Assembly: GCA_965279655.1 (NCBI GenBank)
Contig: OZ257255.1
Coordinates: forward strand, 4,960,001 to 5,024,000
Direction: 5' to 3'
Length of the DNA stretch: 64,000 bases
Source of the DNA: SCTM01 sp965279655
GTDB taxonomy: Bacteria > Pseudomonadota > Alphaproteobacteria > Rhodospirillales > Rhodospirillaceae
Position 1 is the first letter of the stretch; each line of letters starts with the position of its first letter. Positions 8,885 through 16,502 of this stretch are shown here, one piece after another. The position numbers and the translations under genes were made by a program. A model generated the notes under the pieces. It made no database searches, was not told the origin of the DNA, and worked only from the letters and a program-made list of their open reading frames with translations.

Positions 8885-9838
8885 CTATTCGACGCCGAGG
8901 CGGCCCATTTGCACGAACTTGTCGCGGCGGCGGGCGCGCAGCTGGCCCCCGTCGATGCGCACCAGCTGGCCGAGGTGGCCTTCGATGGTGTCGCGCAGGG
9001 CGGCCATGACCGCGTCCGGCGCACGGTGGGCGCCGCCGATGGGCTCCGGCACGATCCCGTCGATGACGCCCAGGCGCTCGAGGTCCTGGGCCGTGAGTTT
9101 CATGGCCTCGGCGGCGGTCTTGGCCTGTTCGCCGTCGCGCCACAGGATCGAGGCGCAGCCTTCCGGCGAGATCACCGAATAGATGGCGTGTTCGAGCATC
9201 AGCACGACATTGCCGACGGCCAGCGCAATCGCGCCGCCGGAGCCGCCTTCGCCGATAATCACGGTGATGAGAGGCACGCGCAGGTCCAGGCTCTCCTGGA
9301 TGCAGCGGGCAATGGCTTCCGCTTGGCCGCGTTCTTCCGCGCCCACGCCCGGATAGGCGCCGGCGGTATCGACGAAGGTGATGATGGGCACGCCGAAGCG
9401 GTCGGCGAGCTTCATCAGGCGCCGCGCCTTGCGGTAGCCCTCGGGGCGCGCCATGCCGAAGTTGTGCTTCACGCGGGTCTCGGTGTCGCGGCCCTTCTCA
9501 AGCCCGATCACCATCACCGAGCGGCCCTTGAAGCGGCCAAGGCCGCCGATCACCGCTTCGTCCTCGCCGTACAGGCGGTCGCCCGCCAGCGGCATGAAAT
9601 CCTCGATCAGATTCTTGATGTAGTCGACCGTGTGCGGCCGGTCTGGATGGCGCGCGACTTGCGTCTTCTGCCAGGGCGAGAGCTTGGCGTAGGCGGCGCG
9701 CAGGTCCTTGTCGACCCGGCCCTGCAGACGGCTGACTTCCTCGGCGATGTTGAGGCCGTCGGTGTCGGACAGATGCTTGAGTTCGGCGATCTTGCCCTCG
9801 AGCTCCGCAATCGGTTTTTCGAAATCGAGAAAATGCAT
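8885..9838 (-). CDS. accA: Acetyl-CoA carboxylase carboxyltransferase subunit alpha
   Basis: Alpha half of the carboxyltransferase that moves CO2 from carboxybiotin to acetyl-CoA, the first step of fatty-acid synthesis. The 317-residue length is standard. The N-terminal helix 'MHFLDFEKPIAELEGKI', 'HPDRPHTVDYI', 'GEGGSGGAIALAVGN' and 'YSVISPEGCASILW' are family hallmarks, with the paired glycines forming the oxyanion hole for the thioester. The gene stands alone; accD is not in the window. In many alphaproteobacteria accA lies near xerD, but here the two are 19 kb apart. Confidence 0.97.
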   Translation of the reverse strand: MHFLDFEKPIAELEGKIAELKHLSDTDGLNIAEEVSRLQGRVDKDLRAAYAKLSPWQKTQVARHPDRPHTVDYIKNLIEDFMPLAGDRLYGEDEAVIGGLGRFKGRSVMVIGLEKGRDTETRVKHNFGMARPEGYRKARRLMKLADRFGVPIITFVDTAGAYPGVGAEERGQAEAIARCIQESLDLRVPLITVIIGEGGSGGAIALAVGNVVLMLEHAIYSVISPEGCASILWRDGEQAKTAAEAMKLTAQDLERLGVIDGIVPEPIGGAHRAPDAVMAALRDTIEGHLGQLVRIDGGQLRARRRDKFVQMGRLGVE

Positions 9839-9982
9839 CGCGTTGCTCGGCTACCCAGTTCCCGCGCAGTCCGCGAGCGGCATGAAAGAGGGAGCCCGTC
9901 GGCCCCCGCCGCTCAAGAAGGGACCTAAATGGCGAAAGCGCGCGGGGATGTCAACCGTCGGGGGCGCAACTCAAGCGTTAAA

Positions 9983-10873
9983 TCATTGATCCTCAACGAT
10001 AAACCCTTGCGCGTCCGGCTCGGAACGCCGCCGCAGGCCGGCCACGATGCGCTCAAAATCGGGTTCCCGGTCCGGGTCGATCGCACCGTGCCGGATGGCG
10101 AAATCCAAAATCACCAGGTTCACGTTGAACTTGAACAGGTCGGTGTCGCGCACGATCGCCAGCACCGCGGGCAGCGGGATCAGCTGAAAGTTGGCGATCT
10201 CGCCGTCGGCGTTCCGCGGGATGACGTCTGCGGGCATTTCGAGATCGAAGCAGAACATGGTGTCAGCCTTGATGCCCTTGGCGCTGGAGAACGCATACGT
10301 GATCGCGCCGACATGACGCGCGGTGCGGGCGAGCTCGGGCGCGAGATCGGCTTCCTCGCCACATTCCTTCACGAGGTTCTGCACCAAGGTCAGCCCGGCG
10401 GGTTGGCCACCGGCCACCATGTTGTCGAGCTTGCCCGGCTCTACGTCGCGATCGGTGGACCGCGTTCCGATCCATAGATGCAGGCCGTCGGGACGGCGCA
10501 CATAGCCGTTCACATGCACGCCGTAGGCGCGCACCCCGAACGCGGCGACGAGACTGCGGTCGATGTTGAAGACGGCGGGCTCGGACCATTGGCGCTTCGC
10601 CGCGTACAACTCGCCGCGTGGCTTGGCGAAAAGTTGAGACTTGGCGAGGTCCGGCACGATGCGCGCGAGTGCTGCGCTGCGCGCGTCCGGCGTCGAGTGG
10701 CCAGGCGCAAATGTCACGTCGTCTCTCGCGACCGCGAACACGCCGGGAAAGTTCTTAAGAACCGACGCGCGGGCTTCGTTAACCCATCCCAATTGTCGGC
10801 CCTCGACGAGGAACGGGAGGTGACCCTTCAGGTCAAGTCGGTTACAGGCCTTAACGCGGTCGAGGTAGCTCAT
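9983..10873 (-). CDS. Nudix hydrolase with N-terminal DUF4743 domain
   Basis: The 296-residue protein has an N-terminal DUF4743-like region and a C-terminal Nudix domain like that of thiamine-pyrophosphokinase-related proteins. The Nudix box is the divergent form of this subfamily: 'GGQPAGLTLVQNLVKECGEE', where Lys replaces the usual Arg of 'REXXEE' while the metal-binding Glu residues remain. The following 'ADTMFCFDLEMPAD' matches the subfamily. The start is set at 'MSYLDRVKACNR' (10873); an ATG ten codons upstream (10903) is possible and neither has a strong Shine-Dalgarno. Substrate unknown, presumably a nucleoside-diphosphate-linked metabolite. Confidence 0.85.
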   Translation of the reverse strand: MSYLDRVKACNRLDLKGHLPFLVEGRQLGWVNEARASVLKNFPGVFAVARDDVTFAPGHSTPDARSAALARIVPDLAKSQLFAKPRGELYAAKRQWSEPAVFNIDRSLVAAFGVRAYGVHVNGYVRRPDGLHLWIGTRSTDRDVEPGKLDNMVAGGQPAGLTLVQNLVKECGEEADLAPELARTARHVGAITYAFSSAKGIKADTMFCFDLEMPADVIPRNADGEIANFQLIPLPAVLAIVRDTDLFKFNVNLVILDFAIRHGAIDPDREPDFERIVAGLRRRSEPDAQGFIVEDQ

Positions 10874-10957
10874 GAGGAAACACTCGTTAACCTGGCGCGC
10901 CATGGACGCGCGGAATCGACGCTCTTATAGTTGCTCATGCATCAGGGGAAAACCGTC

Positions 10958-11743
10958 GTGAACGGAAATACGACAGAGTCCGTGCTCGCGCGCGTGGGAA
11001 TGCTCCTCGCGGTAGCGGTATCCGTCGCATGGATCGGTTTCGCTGTTCTGTACTTGCGCGGCGTCTCCGGCGGGGTGCGCGCGCTTTCGCCCACGGAAGC
11101 CGCGGCGCTGTTCGCCGGCGTCGGCGGACCGCTCGCTGGGCTTTGGCTATTCATCGCGGTGAACGAACAGCGCCGGCGTTTGTCGCTCATGAGCCGGGCC
11201 CTCAATGAAATGCTCGCGCAGCATCGCCACACCTTGCAGATCGCCGAAACGCAGACGCGCACGCTGGTGGCGTTCCAGTCGCAGGCGGCGCGCACCGAAG
11301 GCGGCGAGACCCGCCGCTTCGCTCTGCAGGACATGGCGTCGAGCGCCGCGGTGCTCGCGGAGCGCCTCGGCGTGATCCGCCGCGAGGACTTGGACGTGAC
11401 CTGGGCGCGGTTCGGCTCAGGGGATGTGGCGGCCTTCGTGAATCCATTCCTGCATTTCGCCGTGTCCCATCCGGAAATCTCCACCCGCCTTGCCGAAGCG
11501 GTCGGGCGCGACCCGCTTGCCGCGACAGCGCTGCAAGCTTATGTGCGGCGTTTCGAGCGCCTCGTGAGCGCGGCGGACGATCGCGTCGTGCGCGACGTGC
11601 TGGAAGAAGGCCCGCTCGGGCGTGCCTTCCGCCTATTCAAGCCCGCCGTGGGCGGCGCGGACGCGGCGCACTTACCGGACAGTGCGCTCACCGAACAACT
11701 CGCCGATCTGTCCGAGCGGTTGGACGCGGTCGCCCCGCAGTAG
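10958..11743 (+). CDS. Membrane-anchored hypothetical protein
   Basis: No recognised family. The 261-residue product has two hydrophobic segments near the N-terminus ('MLLAVAVSVAWIGFAVLYL' and 'LFAGVGGPLAGLWLFIAV'), then a long soluble part that starts as a probable coiled coil ('NEMLAQHRHTLQIAETQTR') and ends in a helical domain. GTG 10958 is chosen because AGGGG lies about 10 nt upstream; an in-frame TTG at 10931 lacks one. The stop is 2 nt from the next start, so both genes form one unit, divergent from the Nudix gene. Confidence 0.7.
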   Translation: MNGNTTESVLARVGMLLAVAVSVAWIGFAVLYLRGVSGGVRALSPTEAAALFAGVGGPLAGLWLFIAVNEQRRRLSLMSRALNEMLAQHRHTLQIAETQTRTLVAFQSQAARTEGGETRRFALQDMASSAAVLAERLGVIRREDLDVTWARFGSGDVAAFVNPFLHFAVSHPEISTRLAEAVGRDPLAATALQAYVRRFERLVSAADDRVVRDVLEEGPLGRAFRLFKPAVGGADAAHLPDSALTEQLADLSERLDAVAPQ

Positions 11744-11745
11744 AC

Positions 11746-12105
11746 ATGGGCCTGTTCAAAGATCTTTTCGGCGGAAAGCCGAAACCCACGGAAACGAAGA
11801 AGGCCGGATCGACGCCGGCAAAGGACAGCCCGCGCGCCAAATTGATCGCCGATGCCTTGCGCATCCAGCGCGCGCAGGGCGCGGTGGTCCGCAAGACGCT
11901 GGCGGATGCGATCCGCGATCTGGGCAAGACGGGACCCAAAATTCTGCGCGATCCCGACGCCTTGGCGCGGCTTGTGAGCCTGGTGCAGGCCCGGCAGACC
12001 CTCTTTGGAATCGGCGGCGGCAGTCCACCCGCGAGCGGCGCGAAGCAGCCGAAGGCACAGGCAGGCTCGCCCGGTCCGTCAAAAACCCGCCCTGTCCGCC
12101 ATTAA
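11746..12105 (+). CDS. Hypothetical protein (119 aa)
   Basis: A 119-residue soluble protein that I do not recognise. It begins 'MGLFKDLFGGKPKP', then a Lys/Pro/Thr-rich stretch, a helical core (about residues 30-90, 'AKLIADALRIQRAQGAVVRK') and a Gly/Pro/Ser-rich tail. The amphipathic 'MGLFKDLFGG' start could associate with membrane. It follows the membrane-anchored protein by 2 nt, suggesting co-translation and perhaps interaction, which is inference. Confidence 0.6.
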   Translation: MGLFKDLFGGKPKPTETKKAGSTPAKDSPRAKLIADALRIQRAQGAVVRKTLADAIRDLGKTGPKILRDPDALARLVSLVQARQTLFGIGGGSPPASGAKQPKAQAGSPGPSKTRPVRH

Positions 12106-12248
12106 GCTATTGATAAGGCTCGGTTTGTCCCCGCCGGACCCCGGCCTTTCCGCTTGACGGGGTGAACCCCGGTCAGTACAACACGCGGCTTCCGGAGGCT
12201 GGCGGGCAACTGCTTGGCCTCTTTCCCGAATTCGTAAGGAGATCGGCG

Positions 12249-12545
12249 ATGTCCCGCCGTTGTCAGGCCACCGGTCGTGGCGTTCAGAGTGGCAATAACG
12301 TCAGCCACGCCAACAATAAGACCAAGCGTCGGTTCCTGCCGAACCTGCACTCCGTCACCCTGATCAGCGATAGCCTGAATCAGCGCGTGCGCCTGCGCCT
12401 GACCACGAACGGTCTGCGCACGGTGGAGAAGCGCGGCGGCATCGATGCGTTCCTGCTGTCCACGCCGGACACCAAGCTGGAAGCGCCCGTGCTGCGCATC
12501 AAGCGCCGCGTACAGCGCGCCCAGGAGAAGAAGGCCGCTGCCTAG
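12249..12545 (+). CDS. rpmB: 50S ribosomal protein L28
   Basis: A 98-residue ribosomal protein of the large subunit. 'MSRRCQATGRGVQSGNNVSH', 'KTKRRFLPNL' and 'TTNGLRTVEKRGGIDAFL' are diagnostic of L28 in alphaproteobacteria. The start at ATG 12249 is fixed by AAGGAG about 8 nt upstream; the longer in-frame GTG at 12162 is rejected because it adds an unrelated leader. A strong intrinsic terminator follows 31 nt after the stop. Confidence 0.97.
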   Translation: MSRRCQATGRGVQSGNNVSHANNKTKRRFLPNLHSVTLISDSLNQRVRLRLTTNGLRTVEKRGGIDAFLLSTPDTKLEAPVLRIKRRVQRAQEKKAAA

Positions 12546-12575
12546 TAGCGGAGCGCCTTCTTCTTCGAGCAACCA

Positions 12576-12602
12576 AGCCCGCCGGCACCGGCGGGCTTTT
12601 TT
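12576..12602 (+). terminator. Rho-independent terminator of rpmB
   Basis: A perfect 10-bp G+C-rich stem (AGCCCGCCGG / CCGGCGGGCT, 12576-12585 and 12588-12597) followed by a T run ending at 12602. It ends the rpmB transcript before the convergent MAPEG gene. Confidence 0.9.
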
Positions 12603-12607
12603 GTTGG

Positions 12608-13054
12608 CTAAAACGAACTGATCTGCCCCGCCAGCGCGGCGGCGAGGCGCACCCAGAGCGCGGCCAGGAAGATCCATCCCAGCAGGAACGCCAGCGCGCG
12701 ATGGCGCACGTTGTTGCCGGTCAGATGGATCGCGCTCTGAACATAGCGTGCGGCGACATACGCGCAGGCGAGAAACATCACGCCCCGCGTCACGGCGCCG
12801 AGTTCGAAGGCGACCAAGCACGCCACGTAGAACAACACGGGCGCTTCGAACAGATTGTTGTAGTGGCGCGCGGCGACCGCGCTGGCTTCCGGCTCGCCCT
12901 CGCCTTGGAAGGCGCGATAGAAGCTCAGCTTCACGGTCCGTTCCTTGGTGGCGCGCACGCGCACGACCAACAGCCGCAGGAACCCGAAGACGGTCAATGC
13001 CACGAGTGCCATAAGCGGCAGGAAGATCGTGGCTTGGCCGATCTGCTGGGTCAT
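12608..13054 (-). CDS. MAPEG family membrane protein
   Basis: A 148-residue integral membrane protein with about four hydrophobic segments. The signature 'RHYNNLFEAPVLFYVACLV' (Asn-Xaa-Phe-Glu-Xaa-Pro) and 'YVQSAIHLTGNNVRHR' place it in the membrane-associated eicosanoid/glutathione metabolism family. The bacterial members' substrates are mostly unknown; glutathione conjugation or peroxidase activity is a family possibility. Its ATG overlaps the stop of the upstream DUF3291 gene (ATGA), so the two are translationally coupled. Confidence 0.88.
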   Translation of the reverse strand: MTQQIGQATIFLPLMALVALTVFGFLRLLVVRVRATKERTVKLSFYRAFQGEGEPEASAVAARHYNNLFEAPVLFYVACLVAFELGAVTRGVMFLACAYVAARYVQSAIHLTGNNVRHRALAFLLGWIFLAALWVRLAAALAGQISSF

Positions 13055-13491
13055 AAGACGAGCCCGACGTCCGTGAAGGTGTTTTGCGACGAGCCCAGCG
13101 TAGCGCCCGAGACGTGCGCGGGCGAGGGGTGTTTCACCGCGCTCAGGCGGCCTTCCGTGCGCAGCCGCCGTTCCGCCACGGTCCATTCGGGCAACGTGGC
13201 GGACTCCTGCTCCCAAGCTTGCTCCCACTGTCCGACGGATGCTTCGTCGCACCAGTGCTGCAAGCGCGGCATGGCCTCGCGGTGGGCGCCGCTCGTCATG
13301 AAGGCGCGCATGGCCGCCTTGTCGCGCCACGCCGTCAGCGTCCAATACGCGCCGTCGATGCGCCGCGTCACCGCGGCGAGATTGCCGTCGGCGGCGCGGC
13401 ATTGGAAATAGCTGCGGAGCGTGTGCCAGAGGAACGGGACGAAGAAGCGCCCGCTCCGCAGTCGCAGGCGTGTGACGGCAACAAGCGCCAT
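13051..13491 (-). CDS. DUF3291 / antibiotic biosynthesis monooxygenase-like protein
   Basis: A 146-residue protein resembling the DUF3291 group of dimeric alpha-beta-barrel proteins (ABM superfamily). Visible landmarks are 'MALVAVTRLRLRS', 'GAYWTLTAWRDKAAMRAFM' and 'SGAHREAMPRLQHWCDEA', matching the typical 'W.D..AMRAF...G.HR.AM' pattern. Members of this fold bind small hydrophobic or heme-type ligands, but no activity can be assigned here. It overlaps the MAPEG gene by 4 nt and is the first gene of that pair. Confidence 0.7.
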   Translation of the reverse strand: MALVAVTRLRLRSGRFFVPFLWHTLRSYFQCRAADGNLAAVTRRIDGAYWTLTAWRDKAAMRAFMTSGAHREAMPRLQHWCDEASVGQWEQAWEQESATLPEWTVAERRLRTEGRLSAVKHPSPAHVSGATLGSSQNTFTDVGLVL

Positions 13492-13502
13492 GAGGTCTCG
13501 CT

Positions 13503-13937
13503 TTATTTAGCCTCGGCCAGTGTGCCACGGCGGTCGGCCGCGGCGATATTGCCGGCGATCACCGCGCTCACATCGGCACCGGTGACCTTGCGCGCTTTGG
13601 ACAGCGTCGCGCCGCAAAGAAGGGCCGCACGATCCGCCCCCGCGCGGGCGGTCTGGCAATTCGCGTCGGCATTCGCGGCGCCGCCGCCGGCCACACTCAC
13701 CAGGCACAGATTATGGGACGCGATACGGGTGTCGGCCGGCGGCAGGCGGTGGGCGAGGGCGGATTCGGCGAGGCCCTTGGCCTGCTCGGCGCGCCCCGCC
13801 GCCAGGGCCTGGGTCGAGCGGTTGATGACGTCAGAGGTGTCGGACCACAGCCATTGGGCCGACCCCTCGCATGCGGCGAACGCCGGGCCGGCGGTCAGAA
13901 TGGCCAAAACAGCCCCGAGAACCAATTTGCGCGCCAT
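13503..13937 (-). CDS. Secreted protein of unknown function, four cysteines
   Basis: A 144-residue protein with a Sec signal peptide (residues 1-21, 'MARKLVLGAVLAILTAGPAFA'), giving a mature start 'ACEGSAQW'. Four cysteines are spread over the mature chain and may form two disulfides. The rest is mostly alanine-rich helix ('AEQAKGLAESALAHR'), which may resemble one tetratricopeptide-like pair. The start at ATG 13937 has AAGGA upstream; the longer frame to 14048 is not needed. It is divergent from a LysR gene across 98 bp, so it may be that regulator's target. Confidence 0.68.
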   Translation of the reverse strand: MARKLVLGAVLAILTAGPAFAACEGSAQWLWSDTSDVINRSTQALAAGRAEQAKGLAESALAHRLPPADTRIASHNLCLVSVAGGGAANADANCQTARAGADRAALLCGATLSKARKVTGADVSAVIAGNIAAADRRGTLAEAK

Positions 13938-14035
13938 GGTCGTGTTCCTTTGCAACCGGAATGATGACGCGCGAACGCTAGGCTGGTAGATTTCCGTATA
14001 GTAGGCGCTGTTTTGGCATAAGAGGGCCAAAGATC

Positions 14036-14944
14036 GTGAATACCCCATTGGATTGGAGCGCGCTCCGAGACTTCCTGGCCGTGGCCGAGACCGGAAGCCT
14101 TTCCCGCGCCGCCAAGAAACTCCGTCTCAGCCAGCCGACCCTCAGCCGGCGCATCGCCGGGCTCGAGGCCCAGCTCAAGGCGCAGCTGTTTCAGCGCACG
14201 CCCCGCGGATTGGTGCTGACGGAAGCCGGCGACAAGGTGCTCAGCGGCGCGCGGCGGGTGGAGCAAGAGGCGCTGGCGATCGAACGGCAGGCCGAAGCCG
14301 CCCAGGCCGCGCTCACCGGCACCGTGCGCATCTCCCTCGCGGAGGTGCTGGGCGCGATGTGGCTGCCGCCGCGGATCGCGGCATTCCACGCCCAGTATCC
14401 CGCCTTGTGCATCGAAGTGCTGGTGGACAACCGCGCCGTCAACCTGGTGCGGCGCGAAGCCGACATCGCCGTGCGCATGTTCCGGCCCGAACAGCCCGAC
14501 CTGATCGCGAAGAAGGTCGGCAACATGTACATGGGCCTCTACGGATCGCGCGAGTATCTGACGCGGCACGGTGAACCGCAGACGCGAGAGGACCTGAAGA
14601 ACCACACCCTCGTCGGCTTCGATGAAAGCATGAGCCAGCGTCCGGCGGTGCAGCGGCTGGAATCGATGTTCAGCCGCGACCGCATCGTGCACCGCTCCAC
14701 CAGCTTCCTCGGCCAATTCCAGGCGACGCTCGCAGGTATCGGGCTGGGCGTGCATGACTGCTTTGCCGCCGATGCGGAGCCGCGGCTCAAGCGGGTTCTG
14801 CCCAACGAGGTGAAGCATCCCCTCGAGGTGTGGCTGGTCACGCACGAAGACATGCGCCGCAGCCCGCGCGTGCGCGCGGTGTTCGATTATCTCGAAAGCT
14901 GCTTCACCGCTGAGAAGAGCCAGTTCCAGGGCCTGGCGGCGTAG
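14036..14944 (+). CDS. LysR family transcriptional regulator
   Basis: A 302-residue regulator with an N-terminal winged helix-turn-helix ('LRDFLAVAETGSLSRAAKKL', 'LSQPTLSRRIAGLEAQL') and a C-terminal co-inducer-binding domain ('GTVRISLAEVLGAMWLPP', 'YGSREYL', 'GIGLGVHDCFA'). The start is GTG 14036. LysR proteins commonly regulate the divergent neighbour; here that is the four-cysteine secreted protein, across a 98-bp intergenic region. The effector is unknown. Confidence 0.94.
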   Translation: MNTPLDWSALRDFLAVAETGSLSRAAKKLRLSQPTLSRRIAGLEAQLKAQLFQRTPRGLVLTEAGDKVLSGARRVEQEALAIERQAEAAQAALTGTVRISLAEVLGAMWLPPRIAAFHAQYPALCIEVLVDNRAVNLVRREADIAVRMFRPEQPDLIAKKVGNMYMGLYGSREYLTRHGEPQTREDLKNHTLVGFDESMSQRPAVQRLESMFSRDRIVHRSTSFLGQFQATLAGIGLGVHDCFAADAEPRLKRVLPNEVKHPLEVWLVTHEDMRRSPRVRAVFDYLESCFTAEKSQFQGLAA

Positions 14945-14947
14945 GGC

Positions 14948-15148
14948 TTATTTTCTGCCCAGAGCGGCGCGGAAGGCATCCCGATCCGCTTCTGCGTCGA
15001 AGCTGATGGTCATCACCTTGCGCGCCGTTCCCTTGTGGTCTTCAAGCCCTTCGAAGTTGATCTCGAACGCGCCCTTGCAGTCGCGCTGCACGATTTCCTC
15101 GATCTCCTCGTAGGACATCTGCGTCTTGATGCGGACGGCGAACGTCAT
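14948..15148 (-). CDS. Small hypothetical protein (66 aa)
   Basis: A 66-residue protein starting 'MTFAVRIKTQMSYEEIEEI' at ATG 15148, with AAGGAG at good spacing. It looks like a compact alpha/beta domain: strand, helix ('YEEIEEIVQRD'), strands ('FEINFEG', 'KVMTISFDA') and helix. No family is recognised. The in-frame upstream Met at 15205 lies before the ribosome site and is rejected. It is convergent with the LysR gene, with stops 3 nt apart. Confidence 0.65.
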   Translation of the reverse strand: MTFAVRIKTQMSYEEIEEIVQRDCKGAFEINFEGLEDHKGTARKVMTISFDAEADRDAFRAALGRK

Positions 15149-15225
15149 GGGCAACGCTCCTTTGCAGCACCGCTCCAGAGGAAACCGGACGCACATATGC
15201 CGCATCCTGCGGCATACCGGTGCGA

Positions 15226-16382
15226 TCAGATGTTGCCATCCCCCATATGAGGGGGCCGGACGAGGCCGGCGACGCTGCGCAGGATCAGCGCGATCAGATC
15301 GCTCTGACGGCGCGTGCCGGTCTTCTGCGTGATGGCCTTCAAGTGGCTGCGCACGGTGTGGAAGGTCGTGCCGCTTACCGCGGCGATTTCCTGCAAGGAT
15401 TTTCCATCGACGAGCGCCGCTGCAATCGCCGCTTCCGTCGGCGTGAGGCCGAATAGTTCTCTTAAAGCGCTGGTCGTGGGTGTGCTCACATCTGGATCGC
15501 GGATCATCAGCAGCGCGCCCGGTTCCGACTGCGCGAGATCGCGCTCGCGCGGCACGAACGGGACCACCATCACCGCCAGCGGCCGCCCCGTCGGGCGCGG
15601 CACGGGCACCAGAGCCTCGGGCTGCTGGATCACGCCGGTCGCCGTGCTGACGGCGGCTTGAATGGCCTGCGCCAGGCGATGATTGCTGGTGAGCTGGGTG
15701 GCGATCACACGGCCTGCGATGGCAGTGATGTCCTCGGAGGTTTGCAGGAACCGCTCCGCCGCCGTGGTCGCGAACAGGATGCGCGCCGCGCGGTCCACCA
15801 GGATGATGTTCATGCCGGAGCGTTCGAGAATCTCCGACGCGCCGCGGCGGTCGATGGTGGCGGCGTGGAGGCGGGTGTGCATCTGGAAGGCGCGGCGCGC
15901 ATGGCCCACCAGGATGTCGATCAGTCGCTTGGTGGCGTCGTCGAAGGGGACGCTCTTGCGCGGACGATGGGCGGCGATGACGCCGATTTCATTCGTGCCG
16001 GTGTCGAACACCGCCCCGGCGGTGTGAAAGACCCCGTAGTGGGACAGGAAATCGCGATAGATCTCGGATTCGCCCCATTCAGCGTCGCTGATGACTTCGT
16101 GATTGAGCACCGCGCCGCCCGGACGCCGGCGCAGCGCGCGGCTGATCAGGATTTCCTTCTTGGAATAGTGCTCGCGATACGCTTCGAGCGCGGATGGGCC
16201 AAACACGGAGCTTGTGGAGAGCACATTGACGTAGCCGTTGACGAGGTTTTGGGTCTGGAGCCCGGCCGTGTCGGCGTGCAGCAGGGCGGCGAATTTCGGC
16301 GCAATCCTTGCCACCGCGCCGGTTCCAGCACCGCGTCGTAAAGGTCCAACACGAAAGCGTTGGCGGCTTGCTCTGGCAACAT
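15226..16382 (-). CDS. LuxR-type HTH regulator, probably frameshifted near its N-terminus
   Basis: The main frame (15226-16314) encodes a regulator ending in a LuxR helix-turn-helix ('LTPTEAAIAAALVDGKSLQE', 'FHTVRSHLKAITQKTGTRR'), preceded by a PAS-like region ('ILVDRAARILFATTAAERFL'). It has only a GTG start with no ribosome site. One frame over, ATG 16382 with GAGAGGGG upstream encodes 'MLPEQAANAFVLDLYDAVLE' then 'PARW', the usual N-terminus of this family. The two join around 16305-16313 if one base is restored, for example one extra A in the CAAGG there, giving about 386 residues. This is either a real inactivating mutation or a sequencing error. Confidence 0.75.
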
Positions 16383-16502
16383 GACGCCCCTCTCACATTG
16401 GGAAATCGTAACCCAAGTTCTGTAACCAGAGGATGTCTAGATTGACCGGATGCGCGCAGTGGGTATTGCGTAACTTGCATAACTGGACCCACTCATGGTC
16501 AG

